Shown here: positions 44,701 through 57,133 of the stretch, one piece after another | Layout: each line of letters opens with the position of its first letter | How positions within the stretch are numbered: position 1 is the first letter of the stretch | DNA from: Benincasa hispida | Lineage: Eukaryota > Streptophyta > Magnoliopsida > Cucurbitales > Cucurbitaceae | Reading direction: 5' to 3' | Assembly (NCBI RefSeq): GCF_009727055.1 | Contig: NC_052349.1 | Span: forward strand, 94,589,340-94,653,339 | Length of the DNA stretch: 64,000 bases | The notes under the pieces: generated by a model | Told to the model about the DNA's origin: nothing | The model's input: only the letters and a program-made list of their open reading frames with translations | Databases searched by the model: none | Made by a program: the position numbers and the translations under genes

Positions 44701-46946
44701 CCATGGCACCACTGGCAACCTTGACACATATCTGATAGAAGCAAGACAATGCTCATCTGGCCCTCCATATCTCTTCTATCTCTGTATTGTATTACATTGT
44801 GGCTGAAGAGATTAATACATTTTGTGATCAATACGTTTCTCTACTTCCTCCGATTCCATCTTCATTTACCTCTTCTTATCATCCTTTACTTTCATTGCAA
44901 CAATTAAGTAAGATTGCTAGAGTATCGCATACTTAATCATGCGGCATAGACATATGAAGCATGTAGCAAACCACCGAGAGGTGTGCGTTGCGCGGGTACT
45001 ATGAGAAAATCCTATTTTCTTAGTGTGAGGTTGAGGCAACGCTTGTCTGTGAGCGGACGCAATGCTTGTCTATGATCTGATCAGCGACAACTAACTGCCC
45101 GAGAGGGTAAGTGGTGGAACGCATTAAGCAAAGTAAGCAGTATTCCTAGAGATAGGAATAATCTTATGTTAACCATGCTTTATGTGATTACCTTGTCTTA
45201 TGAGCGCATCATTCATCATTTGGGCATACTTGGGAGAGTAGTCTAAAAACTAAATCTAGGCTTAAGAGAGTTAGATTGGAATGCATAAGTAAGAATAGAC
45301 GCCTAGAAATAAGCTTTGTTTGCTATTACACAGCGTATGCACTCTATAGATAGGATATGAAAGTATGTGATCACGTCGCATGCGTCTAGAAGTAGGATAC
45401 GGTGGTATGTGGTCACCTTGTTTATGTGTGGGAGCACGTGAGCAAGAATAGAAACTTAGACATAAGTTCTATCGACACTATCGCATATTCATTGCATGCG
45501 TCTTCGTCAAGTGTGTATAGCATAATCGCATAGCTTGTGCTGGCTGAGGTTACCCTTGCGATCAAGCTTATTGATGCGATGAAGACATCCCCACCATTTT
45601 ATCTATTTTTCCATACATCTTATTACGCGTTAATAGTTGCTGTGTTTCTAACTCTCATAGTCATACTTCCATTGCTTAATCTGTTAGTTAGAAGTAGGAG
45701 TAGCGCATAGCCCTTAACTTCAATATTCTTTTATTATTTTCCACAACACATTACTTCATAACATTTAGTTACAAGTCCCTGAGTTCGACCTCGGATCACC
45801 CGGGAAACTTGCGATCTCATTATACTAGGCGAGAGAGCAAGAAAACTTGTGGCAGGAACGCATGGTCATCATACGCATATTGCATATCCCTTAGTTCAAT
45901 GCATGACTAACGATGCATGGAGAACGAATAATGAATGCATATTTATTTACTCCATTTTCCACCCATCATATATTTCCTAGTCCAATGCATGACCACCGAT
46001 GAATGGAGATCAACGCATATCATAAGATGCACACATATTTATTTTTCCTCTCTCCTTTTTCCTAACCATCATTAATGGAAGTTGATTAATTTAATTAAAG
46101 AGTTTAATTAATTAATCAAGTCCATTGGAGCTTCAACCTATAGGTCCATAAGGTCTCTTTGTTAGCTCAATTAGGATTAATGAGAATCAAATTAATTTTT
46201 GGATTAATTTGAATTATTCAATTAATTAAAGGGAATCAATTATATGAGATATAATTAATATAATGTATAATACATTATAATATAAAGTTTTAATGAGAAA
46301 AATAGATATTTGAATATGATTTAAATATTAATTATATGAATGTGATTCGTATAAAACTATAGGTTATATTATATGTGATATAATATAAACTATAGGTTAT
46401 GTATTATATTTGATATAACATATAGTTTAATATAATTTAAATTATGGGGAGGGAGTTATTTTAATTACTCCCTCCACTCACTCTCTCATATACCAACGTG
46501 AAGTTCGTTTTCAAAAGACAACAAATATAATCTTCTTCTTAATTTTTGGATCTCAAGTTTTGCTCTTTGTGTTCTATGTGTTTTGCTCTAAAAAAGAAAA
46601 CTCTCCCTCAACAAAAATTAATCATTGGAGCCCACAACTCTCGGTAATTTTCTACCTAGAGCATAACAAGGATTCACTTGTGGTGGTAGTTGATTTTTGG
46701 AGTTCCATCGCTGTGTTCGTAAGTTCGAAGAAGAGTTCGAATTCGTTTGTGATCGGGAGCGGATCCTTGAAAAACTTGGCCTTCAAAGGTAAGTGAATCC
46801 CTTAATCTCTTCTTCCTCTTAAATTTTCTGTGAGCATGCTTAATGAGGACTATTTAATCCTAGTTTTCGTCCTTTGCATTATTCATGTTCTGTAAAATTA
46901 AAATTGGGGCACGATCCTTCCGTTGCGGTAGTCACCTACTCCTTCA
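41709..46946 (+). mobile_element. 5' LTR of the copia element, split by an insertion
   Basis: The start (AGTTGGGGTTGATGTCC) parallels the 3' LTR start TGTTAAGGTTGATGCC at 56624, and the end CCTTCA lies just before the PBS. The two parts, 41709-42664 and 46072-46946, give an LTR of about 1.83 kb. The minus-strand LTR at 33123-38523 is a relative and supplies the uninterrupted sequence across the insertion point (37565-37640). Confidence 0.85.
42665..46071 (+). mobile_element. Head-to-tail gypsy LTR pair without interior
   Basis: Begins TGATAACGGG at 42665, ends CCATCA at 46071 and is flanked by TTAAT on both sides (42660-42664 and 46072-46076). Copy 1 is 42665-43996 and copy 2 is 43997-46071. 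Both hold the order AAAGTGAGCTTGC, CTCTATAAATAG, gagagagactactccacc, AAGTCCCTG.GTTC and the GGAACGCATGGTCATC tail. Copy 1 lacks about 470 internal bases (those of 45150-45640) and the last ~190 bases. TATA boxes lie at 43125-43132 and 44517-44524. There is no PBS, PPT or coding sequence between the copies. Confidence 0.9.
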
Positions 46947-46948
46947 AT

Positions 46949-46960
46949 TGGTATCAGAGC
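46949..46960 (+). promoter_or_regulatory. Primer binding site (tRNA-Met type)
   Basis: TGGTATCAGAGC, two bases after the LTR end CCTTCA, typical for Ty1/copia elements. Confidence 0.9.
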
Positions 46961-48017
46961 CACATTGAGTCCCAATTTTAAAATTTTCAAACTTTAATTC
47001 AGAGTTATGGTGGGTGTAGATCAACATTTTGAATGTATGTTTTATGGTTTTGCACTTTGGATGTTTTTTAGATTGGCATTTATAATTATGCTGCTTTAAT
47101 TTTGATTCGGTTTGTAAGAGCTTGTTGTTTTTTGGCATATTTTTATTGCAATCAAGTCTGTAATTCATGTCCAGGTCATTCATGATCAAGTTTTAGCTTC
47201 AATTATATGAAAAATGGAGCAAGAATGGTGAATTTTGGTTCAAAGAGTGAGACAAAGCAACCTTTCTACCTTAGAACTTAAGGCTGGAGCGTAATTACGC
47301 TCGCTTTACGCTACAAGGCAGAGAGCATAGCATTGTTGCGCTTCAACCGCAGCGTTGCTACGTTGTGCGAAGCATCGCGACGCTTCAAGGCAACGTAGCG
47401 TTACACTACAACAAGCAAAAGCTAGCATAACGACACTACTGTCGAGCGTCATTGCGCTTCGGATGTGAAGCGTGTGCACGAGGACCGGTCTAGATCATGG
47501 GTTTGAGCCTCCCAAGCAGTTTAGCAATGGTTTTCTTTGGTTTTTTTTAATTATTATTTGTAATAATTAAGTTATTTGTTATATTATTCATTAATTGAAT
47601 TAATATAAAGTGTTATATTAATTTAATTAATGTTTTAGGATGTCCTCAGTCCAAATATTGTTTTTAATTATACATATGATGTATGGTTATTTTTTTTTAT
47701 TATTATACATGTCATATTGTATGTCATATAAAAAATCTCACCATAAGATAAACATTTATTCATGCATCATCTTAATATAAATTTTATATTATAAAGTTGC
47801 ATGGTTTATTAAGCCTGTTCATGCATCATATTGTATAAGTGTTATAAAATATAGTTTCATAGATCATTATTTTATATTATAAATGTTATAATATGTAGTT
47901 TAGATGAATGGATGTATGTTATTTATTTTTCATTACTTTTTTATATAAATGTTATGTATATAGTAATGAAAATGGATATGCATGATGCATGACATCACTT
48001 TAGGTAAAATATAATTG

Positions 48018-48056
<39 letters not shown>

Positions 48057-48132
48057 GTATATCATTAGATGCATGTATAGGTTTTAATGGTTTTATTAAG
48101 CTTTATGACATCACTTTAGGTAAATATAATTG

Positions 48133-48175
<43 letters not shown>

Positions 48176-49409
48176 GTTATATCATTAGATGCATGTATAG
48201 GTTTTAATGGTTTTATTAAGCTTTATAACTGTTAGAAGTTAAATGAAATTAGAATTAAAAACTATAATAAAGAATTGCATGCAAATATAGGTTAAACCTT
48301 TTGTGAATAGTTTAAAATTAGTTTCATTTTTAGATCTATGTGAATAAATTTCTTATATGATTAGAAATAGGTTTAGCATTTTAATTCAATTTAATAGGAT
48401 TAAATTGATTTTAATTAAAAGATTAAATTTATAACAAATTTATCTATAGGGACTTTTGTCTAATGATAGTTTTGTCTAGACTGGGGTATTTAAGCTGACG
48501 AAAACAGAATACCCTTACTGGGAACTAACTTGGAAGATGAATTAGATAAATTTGTTATATGCATACAATAAGTGATTAATGTTTATCAAAGAGTTTAATG
48601 AACATAAATCAACGTTGTTAAACTATACAATATAATTGTTACAATGGGCAAAGTTAACAATCGCTTAGTAAAAATTATTAGTTGATTTTTTCTAAGTTAA
48701 TCAACCTAAAGTAAAACACTTAGTGGGAGGAAAATATTGTATATGATACTTCAATTTCCTTTCACGTTTCTCTTATATAGTTCACATTGTGAGATCTATG
48801 CTCAGCCTCGAGACATTTTTTCTTGTGTCCCCCCTATTAGTGGTGTTTGCATAGGTCAATAACAAGGTGAATGGAGAGAATGTTCGTAGTAAGTAGGAAA
48901 GGGACGTTTGTCAACACATCCCACGGTCTTCTTCATTAGTTTACAGTAAACTTTTATGCTCGACCTTGAGACACCTTTGCTTGTGTCCCCCTACAATATG
49001 GTTTTTAATGAGCTTTTACTCAAACTCTGGAAATGGATAAGATTGTTTTTGTTTTTATTTTATTGGTTTTTCCTACGGTTCGTTCATTGGGGGGAACTTT
49101 AGAATCTAAAATTAGGGGTTACACTTACAAGAAAATTCTAAGTAAGTTAACAATTTCTAGACCAAACAATGGTGACTAATCATTATAGGAATAAGAGTTA
49201 TTCTGGTGTAATTATTAGCTGATTGTCTCAATTCAATGAAGAGGTAACTGTTTATCCTATGGTAGCTTTTGTCCTGACTCATTAAAGCATCATTGCAAAA
49301 TAGATGTCACATATGATGTACTAGTCTTTTGTTAAATTGATTAGTTATTAAATTGGGTAATGCGTGTATAACTAATATAAATAAATTGTATGGTTTCAGA
49401 AATTTTATT
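46961..49409 (+). mobile_element. Copia leader
   Basis: Long untranslated region of about 2.4 kb. The first part (47280-47480) is GC-richer and has many GCG and AGCGT words. The middle is AT-rich, with the (TA)n tandem at 47991-48226. The right part (48260-49380) mirrors the leader at 39003-40350 on the other strand. No conserved reading frame; the frame at 46560-46796 lies in the LTR and is not a gene. Confidence 0.7.
47991..48226 (+). repeat. Two 116-120 bp tandem units, each with a (TA)n run
   Basis: The units start with GACATCACTTTAGGTA at 47991 and 48107. Each contains a TA dinucleotide run of 15 or more repeats and the phrase ATCATTAGATGCATGTATAG, and they end AAGCTTTAT. Confidence 0.9.
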
Positions 49410-49636
49410 ATGATGAGCGCTACTCTTAACCTGCTTTCTGCTGGTAAACTTAATGGCGATAACTACACAAGTTGGAAAAATACTATTAACATTGTGCTAA
49501 TAATAGATGACATGCGATTCTTCCTAGTTGGGGAGTGTCCTCAAGTCCCAAATGCCAATGCAACCCAAAATGTTTAGAGGCATATGAGCGATGGAAGGTC
49601 AATGTAATTCGAAAAAAGCCTCTTCTTAAAGGGAAG
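49410..49636 (+). pseudogene. Copia gag, N-terminal piece
   Basis: From ATGATGAGCGCT at 49410: MSATLNLLSAGKLNGDNY, TSWKNTINIVLIIDDM, a stop at about 49575, then AYERW-like text. Collinear with the gag at 39002. It is interrupted at about 49637 by a copia LTR pair. Confidence 0.85.
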
Positions 49637-52600
49637 CAATGGGTTTTATGTCCTAAAACTCGTGGTTTGTAAACAATAAGGAACAAGTTTGATGATCGGA
49701 TCATTGGCTCGAGGGGGACTCAGTTTGATGATCGGATCACAAATCAATTGATCATTAGAGGATCAATGGGACATAAGGAACAAGAGGTAATCTCGAGGGT
49801 AAAATAGCTATTTGACCCAGTCGTTATTACAACAACTTGTGAAGAGTTAACTTACTAATCATGATTATAGCGAGTGGACACAATATACCTACAGTCTATA
49901 GACTTTAGTGGAGTGACCCAGTAGTTAACAAATGGGGGTTAATTCGGTATAAAGAGTTTAGCCCATTAATCTCGGATCGTTGGAGCCCATGATCTGTAGG
50001 TCCGTCCCCTTACTAGCTCACAAACAGATTGCCTTAGAGTAGCGTGATAAGTTGATTTGAAATGCTCAAATTAGAATTAAGAGAATTAGTAATTATATGT
50101 GATATAATTACATGTTTAATATTGGAATTAAACGGAATTGGGGAATCGATTAATATTTAAATATGATTTAAATATTAAATTCATGAATAAAGATTCATGG
50201 TAATGGAATTGGTGACAAATTAATTTAATATTTGATATTAAATTAATAAAATTAATAAAATTATTTAATTAATTTATTAATTTTATTACAAAATTAATTA
50301 TTGAATTAATTTTGTAAAATTAATAAAATTTTAATTTATAAATTAAATTGATTTTTAAAATCAATTTTAAAAAGAAATTACAAAGTAAATTTGAAAATGG
50401 GAAAAATCTCACCACTTTCAAATTTTAAGAGCTCACTCACAATTCCATTCTTCTTCAGCTCAATTATTCAAGCATGAGTTATGATTCATGCAAGGCTGTT
50501 AGCTGCATGAAAGTCATGCAATATAAAGTTGTAATTTTGAGTGGAAAAAGAGAGGCAATCAGTTGAAATTTGCTGAGAAAGAGTGATTGAAGAACCGTTC
50601 TTCATATTGTCAAAACCAGAAAACTTCTCTCCTTATTCCCTTAATCCAAGCTTATTTTAAGTTCCACAACTTAATCCAAGGCACCAAGAGTATAGTAGGG
50701 AAGGCCTTGTGGTGGTTCACGAGCAGAAATCAAGGAGATTGCAGTTGAAGTTCGTGAATCAAAGGTACTTCAAAGGTTAGTGTTGAAACTCTGTTTTTAA
50801 TTTATGAGCATGCTTAGTTTGAAGCTAAAATTAATGAATTAGAATGCTTAATGGTCCTATTTGTTGGGTTTTATATCTTAAAACTCTCAATTTATAAAAT
50901 GATAAACATTTTCTATAATCAATAAACTTATTATTGATTTCATAAATTGTATGAAAGTCTAAATCTAATAAACTAAGACCCATGTCTATTGCATGATTAC
51001 TTGAACTTTATGTAGAGACATAAGAGTGGATCAGGTTCGAGTAAATAATCAAAATGATCTATGGTACATGAATAAGGTTGGATACCTTATTCTGGTAACA
51101 CCATTGGATGCGACCTACTCTGTAGTTGTTACAAAGAGTTGTAAAGTGCTACATACGATGCTACGTACGATGTGATCCTAATTTGTACATGTTATGACAT
51201 GAGGAGTGGGGACATCCTATGCAATGAGTTTGCATAAGATTGGACCAAGAAATATGTCACTCTTACTTTATAACATTGTTTACTGTATAAGACTGACTAT
51301 TTCACCTAGATGACCTAGGTAACTCGATCTTAATCCTGAGCTAACTATGAACTCCTATTTATTCAGGATTACTCTTATATTTGCATAAGTGAGGGTGACT
51401 CAACAACGTCGGCTTAATAAGACTCCAATTTTAGGGGTAAGACCTAATAGATAGTTGGGGACATAGGGTGCAAGACGGAGTTCACGCCTACTCGATTTAG
51501 AGATAGGAGAAAGTTTGCTCTCTCAAGTACTGAATCCAGGTCTTGAACAAAGGGCCCCACCTTCTCACTAGGCTGAAAGAGTTTGGTTTAGTGATTGGGT
51601 CACAAACCAGTTGTTCATTAGAGGATCAGTAGAAACTTGAGGAATAAGATATAATCTCGGGGGTAAAACAGATATTTGACCCAACTTTTATTACGAACAA
51701 CCTGTGAAGGGTCAACTTGCTAATTATGGTTAAATCATGTAGACATAATATATCTACAAAGAGGGGAGTGAAACTATGGGATTTAGTGGAGTGACTCATT
51801 AGTTAATGAATGGGGAATAATCTGGTCTAATGAGTTTAGCCAATTAATCTTGGATTGTTGGAGCCTATGATCTGTAGGTTCACGAGTTCCCCTTACTAGC
51901 TTGTAACAGACTAGCTCTAGAATAGCGTGATAAGTTAAATTGAAACGTTCAAATTAAAATTAAGGGAATAAGTAATTATATAAGATATAATTACATATTT
52001 AATATGAGAATTAAATTGAATAGGAGAATTTATATTTAATTATGATTTAAATATATAAAGATGGATATGTGTAAAAATTAATTTAATATTTGATATTAAA
52101 TTAATTAAGTTTTATTTAAAAATTAATTCATGAAATTAATTTTATTTTTCAGTTTTTAAAATCAAAATGGATTTTTTAAAGATCAAGTTTTGATTTTTGG
52201 TAAAATTGGAAAATTAGAAAATGCAAAACATAAAATGGAAAAACTTGGTTTTCCATTATCCATGTTCTACTTGCTCACACAAAAGCCATCAACTTTGCCT
52301 TGTCTTACTCTAAGCATGAGCTACAACTTATGCAACTCTCTCCCTTGCATGTTGATCTGCAATATAATGAAGAGTTTGGAGTAAATTCAAGCATGCAATC
52401 AAGAGAGAATTTTAGAGAAAATTCATGGTGAAGAAAGAGTTCTTCAACCAAATTACTGCTATGAGCTATTCTCCTTCATCCCTTGATTCAAGCTTGTTTT
52501 GAGTCCCATAACCCAATCTAAAGCACCAAGAGAATAGTGGGAAAGATCTTGAGGTAGTATGCAACAAAATTTAGGGAAGGTTGCAGCTGGAGAACAAGCT

Positions 52601-52738
52601 TTGAAGAAGTTCTACAAGAGGTATGTCTTGAAAACTCACTTGTTTTCTACAAGAGCATGCTTTATATTTTGCCAAAATTAGTGAATTAGAGTGCTTAAAT
52701 GATCATTGTGCTTCCGCTGTTGCTGATACATTCCTACA
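49637..52738 (+). mobile_element. Head-to-tail copia LTR pair inside gag
   Basis: Copy 1 runs 49637-50861 and starts GGGTTTTATGTCC, a few bases short of the full terminus. Copy 2 runs 50862-52738 and is complete, from TGTTGGG to CCTACA. Both are of the block A/B LTR family. Copy 1 lacks a stretch of several hundred bases near its start and the last ~30 bases. No PBS, leader or coding sequence separates them. Flanking gag sequence continues at about 52745. No exact target duplication is visible. Confidence 0.85.
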
Positions 52739-53540
52739 TTATTTTATTTCTACTTCTTGCTTCCTGAATCCAACAAGATTAAGGTGAATGAAAAAGCATG
52801 AGCTCATGCTCATAGCCCGTGAGATCATGGAGTCCCTAAAGGGAATGTTTGGACAATCGTCCACACAGCTCCGCCATGATGGTTTAAAATACATCTCAAT
52901 GCTCGAACGAAAGAAGGGACCTCTGTTCGTGAACATGTTCTGAACATGATGGTCTACTTTAACTTGACAGAGATGAACAGGTCTGTCATCGATTGGGCTT
53001 CATTTTGGAAACTCTAACTGAGGTTTTCCTCCACTTTTGTAGCAATGCTGTCATGAACAAGCTTGACTACAACCTGACCACCCTACTCAATGAACTGTAG
53101 CCATACTAATTTTATATGAAAGTTAAGGAGCAAAAGGGTGAGGTAAATGTTGCCTCGTCCTATAAGAAGTTCTATAGAGGTTCAACTTCTAGGAAAAAGT
53201 CTGTACCTTCTTCTTCTAGCACCAAAAAGTGGAAGAAGGAGAAATGAGGTCGGGGGAAAACTAACCCCACTGCTGCCCAAAAGGGTAAGAAGGCCAAGGT
53301 TGCAAAGGGAATTTGTTTCCATTGCAATTAGAAGGGACACTGGAAGAGAAATTATCCTAAGTATTCGATAGAAAAGAAGAAGACCAAACAAGGTAAATAT
53401 GATTTACTCCTATTGGAAACTTGTTTAGTGGAGAATGATAATTCTACCTGGATAATAGAATCATGCATCACTAATCATGTTTGTTCTTTCTTTTAAGGAA
53501 TTAGTTCCTGGCAGAAGCTGGAGACTGAATAGATGATAAT
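52739..53540 (+). pseudogene. Copia gag, C-terminal piece with nucleocapsid
   Basis: Resumes with KHELMLIAREIMES-like text in shifted frames, then VLNMMVYFN, several stops, and a lysine-rich nucleocapsid at 53150-53400. The zinc knuckle (CFHCN, stop, KGHWKRNY) has a stop in its loop and Tyr instead of the last Cys, as in the minus-strand copy at 32790-32830. The protease start (WIIES) has lost the usual Asp-Ser-Gly. Not functional. Confidence 0.82.
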
Positions 53541-56500
53541 GCGGTTGGAACTGGGCACGTCGTCTCGATTGTGGAAGTGGGAGGACTATGGTTAATTTTA
53601 CAGAAATCTTATTTATTATTGAATAATGTACTTTTAGTTATTGGTTTGAAGAGGAACTTGATTTTTGTAAAATGTTTGTTAGAAAAAAATTATACCTTAA
53701 ATTTTATTGTGAATAAAGTATCTATTTACAAGCATGGGGTTCAAATTTGTTATGCAAATCTCAAGGGTAACCTTTGTGTGATGAGGCCGTTAGCATCAAA
53801 GGCCCTTCTTAACACTAAATTGTTCAAAACTACTGTAACTCAAAATAAAAGACAAAAGGTTTATCCTAAATAAAATGCTCAACTTTAGCACCTAAGATTA
53901 GGTCATATAAAACTCAACAAGATTGAAAGGTGGTTAAGAATGGACTTCTAAGCGAGTTAGAAGAAAATTATTTACTAGTATGTGAGTCATGCCTTGAAGG
54001 CAAAATGACTAAAAGACCTTTTACTAAAAAATGTCATAGAGCCAATGAACCCTTAGAATTTGTACATTTGGACCTCTGTGGTCCTATGAATATTAAGGCA
54101 AGAGAAGGGTTTGAATAATTCATCTCTTTTATAGATGATTATTCAAGATATAGGTATGTTTACTTAATGCAACATAAGTCTGAAGTCCTTGAAAAGTTCA
54201 AGGAGTATAAGGTAGAAGTTGAAAATACATAAAACAATAAAGACACTTAGAACTGATCGAGGTGAAGAATATATGGATTTAAAATTTCAAGACTATTTGA
54301 TAGAACATGGTATTGTATCCCAACTCTCAGCACCTAGTACGCCTCAACAGATGTATCAAAAAGGAGAAATCGAACTTTGTTGGACATGGTTCAGTCTATG
54401 ATGAGTTACGCTCATTTGCCTAATTTGTTATGGGATTATGCATTACAGACGACAACCAATATTTTGAAATGTGTTCTGTCCAAAAGTGTTTTTGAAATAC
54501 CTTTGGAATAATGTAATGGCCATAAAGATAGTTTACGCCATTTCAGGATCTGGGGTTGCCCAACACATGTACTTGAGACTAATCCTAAGAAATTGAAATC
54601 TCGTTCAAAACTATGCCTATTTGTAGGCTACCCCAAGGGAACGAGAGGTGGTTACTTCTAATATCTTAAAGATAATAAAGTGCTTGTGTCGACAAACACT
54701 ATATTTTTAGAAGAGGTTCACATTAGGGAGCACAAACTGCACAATATTGAATGAAATTTCCAGCGAAACTATTGAACCTTCAACAAGAGTTGTTGAAGTG
54801 TCAAGTATATCAACAAGAGTTGTTGATGTTGGTTCATTGAGTAGGTCACATCCACCTTAACCATTGAGGGAACCTCGTCGTAGTGGGAGGGATTTGAACC
54901 CATCTATCTATTATATGGATTTAACAGAAACCCTAGTCGTCATATTTGATGGCGGTGTTGAGGATCCATTGTCCTCTAAGAAGGTAATGGAGGATGTAGA
55001 ACAAGATGAATGGATCAAAGCTATGGATCTCGAAATGGAGTCTATGTACTTCAGTTTGGTCTGGGATCTTGTTGATCAACCTGATGGGATAAAACCTATA
55101 GGTTGTAAATGGATTTATAAGAGAAAAAAGGGTGGAAATAGTAAAGTGCAAACCTTTAAGGCTAGGATGGTGGCAAAAGGTTGTACCTAAGTTGAGGAAG
55201 TTGACTATGAGAAGACTTTATCACCTATTGCCATGTTAAAGTCTATCTGAATATTCTTGTCCATTACTGTATATTATGGCTATGAGATTTGACAAATAGA
55301 CGAAAAGACTGCCTTTCTGAATGACAATCTTGAGGAGACCATCTATATGTAACAACTAGAGTGATCATAACCCAACGCTTTGATAAGGAGACCATTTTCT
55401 GGCTTTGATTGCATTTTTGAATGGTAATCTTAAGGAGACCATTTTATGGCTTTGATCAAAATTTTGATAAGCCTTGTGCTTACAAGAAAATCATTAATAG
55501 TTCAATAACTTTCTTACTGTTATACGTAAATAATATCTTACTCATTGGGAATGATGTAGGTCTACTGACTGATATAAAACAGTGGCTGACCGCCCAATTC
55601 CAAACAAAAGATTCGGGAAAGGTGTAGTTTGTTATGGGCATTCAGATCTTTAGGGGTCATAAGAACAAATGCCAGCCTTGTCTCAGGCATTGTACATTGA
55701 CAAGATGCTTGTTAGGTATTCGATGAAAACTCCAAGAGAGGCTTGCTACCTTTTAGGTATAAAGTTATCATGTTTAAGAAACAGTGTCCTAAGACACTTC
55801 GAGAAGTTGAGAAGATGAGACGGATCCCCTATGTATTGTTGTTGGCAACCTGATGTATGCAATGTTATATACTAGACTTGCCATTTGCTATGCAGTGAGG
55901 ATAGTCAGTAGATATCAGTCTAATCCAAGATTAGATCACTGGACAATCGTTAAAACCATCATCAAGTATCTTAGAAAAACAAGGGACTACATGCTTGTAT
56001 ATGAGTCTAAGGATTTGATCCTTACAGGATACAATGACTATGATTTTAGACTAATGGGGATTCTAGGAAATCCACTTCAGGATCAATGCTTACTCTTAAC
56101 GGAGGAGTTGTATCTGAAGGATTATCAAGCAAAGTTACATCGCTAACTCCACCATGGAGGTAGAATATGTAGTGGCTTGCAAAGTTGCTAAGGAGGTTGT
56201 ATGACTCGGAAAATTCTTGACTGGTCTAGAAGTTATTCTAGACAAGTCAAAGCCATCACTTTCTATTGTGATAATAGTGGAGTTGTGGTTAATTCTAGGG
56301 AGCTTAAGAGCCACAAGCGTGGAAAACACATATAGTGAAAATATCACCTGATTTGGGAGATTGTGCATCTAGGGGGCGTGATCATCACGAAGATCGCTTC
56401 AGAATACAACGTTGTTGATTTAATTACAAAGACCCTCAAGACTAAGGTGTTTGAGGGTCACCTAGATAGTCTGGATCTATGAGACAAACCTCATCTACTC

Positions 56501-56560
56501 CAGAGCAAATGGGAGATTTTACTGGACTCGTATTGTATGCCCTAACTTCTTGTTTTATGT
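53541..56560 (+). pseudogene. Copia pol remnants: pre-integrase, integrase, RT, RNase H
   Basis: Pre-integrase at 53571-53870 (GLKRNLIFVKCLLEKNY). Integrase at 53930-54410: HLDLCGPMN with the first Asp, IDDYSR, LRTDRGEEY with the second Asp. At 54359-54361 the codon for the catalytic Glu is AAA (Lys), in the context VSKRRNRTLLDM, next to a small deletion that shifts the frame. Integrase C-terminal text at 54540-54660 parallels 1320-1450. RT: 54985-55190 (EWIKAMDLEMESM, GCKWIYKRKKG), a deletion with a partial duplication at 55340-55455, then LLLYVNNILLIGND at 55510-55555, where YVDD has become YVNN. Late RT and RNase H text at 55853-56480 (RYQSNPRLDHW, FYCDNSGVV). Many stops throughout. Confidence 0.88.
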
Positions 56561-56610
56561 ACTATTGTACTAATTTATACTTTTATGATGTACACCATAC
56601 TAGCTTTAGG

Positions 56611-56623
56611 ACAAGTGGGAGAT
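56611..56623 (+). promoter_or_regulatory. Polypurine tract of the copia element
   Basis: ACAAGTGGGAGAT directly precedes the 3' LTR start TGTTAAGG at 56624, the usual copia arrangement. Confidence 0.85.
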
Positions 56624-57120
56624 TGTTAAGGTTGATGCCTTAAATCTCGTGGCCTTGTAGTTTGTAATTGTATTAGTACAAACTATTTATTTATCTAATA
56701 AAATAATAGGTATTTTATTCAACATTTAGTTGCGTTAACCCATAAACCAATAAACTAAGATCTAAGATTATCTGTTGTAACTTAAACATGTATGTGGAGA
56801 CATATAGGTGGATCATGTTTAAGCGATAACCTGAACAGTATGTAGTAGATAGATAAGGTTATATACCTTATCCTGGTGACACTACGAATACGACCTAATT
56901 TGTAGTTGCAACAATTGTTGTAAAAATGCTATAAATGATTTATTCCTGATTATTTATGTGGAGACATGTGAGCGAGGGTTTTCTATATAAAGAGTTTGTA
57001 TAAGACTGGACCACGAAATGAATAGTCTTTCTATATAACACCGTTACTAGAAGAGACTTATATTTCACTAGGATGACCATAGATGACTTGACCTAAATCT
57101 CGAGTGAGTTTTCCATGACA
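56624..57120 (+). mobile_element. 3' LTR of the copia element, truncated
   Basis: Matches the first 490 bases or so of 41709-42200 (AAATCTCGTGGCCTTG, then TATTTATCTAATAAAATAATAGGT). It breaks off near 57120 against an unrelated minus-strand copia RNase H fragment. A string GTTTTCCATGACATA occurs on both sides of the break, at 57109 and 57150. Confidence 0.82.
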
Positions 57121-57133
57121 TATAGGTTAAAAA

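Larger units (their letters stand above)
41709..57120 (+). mobile_element. Ty1/copia element with two nested insertions
   Basis: Order: 5' LTR (41709-42664 plus 46072-46946), PBS 46949-46960, leader to 49409, gag (49410-49636 and 52739-53540), pol remnants 53541-56560, PPT 56611-56623 and the first 500 bases of the 3' LTR at 56624. It is interrupted by a gypsy LTR pair in the 5' LTR and by a copia LTR pair in gag. Without these it would be about 8.9 kb, a fairly ordinary size with a long leader. The 3' LTR is cut near 57120, so its target duplication cannot be tested. Confidence 0.88.

Noticed and set aside
46560..46796. Frame of 78 codons that resembles a small secreted protein
   Set aside because: It lies inside a copia LTR, just upstream of the PBS.
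46949..46960. tRNA gene remnant
   Set aside because: TGGTATCAGAGC is the complement of a tRNA 3' end and functions as PBS; no cloverleaf is present.
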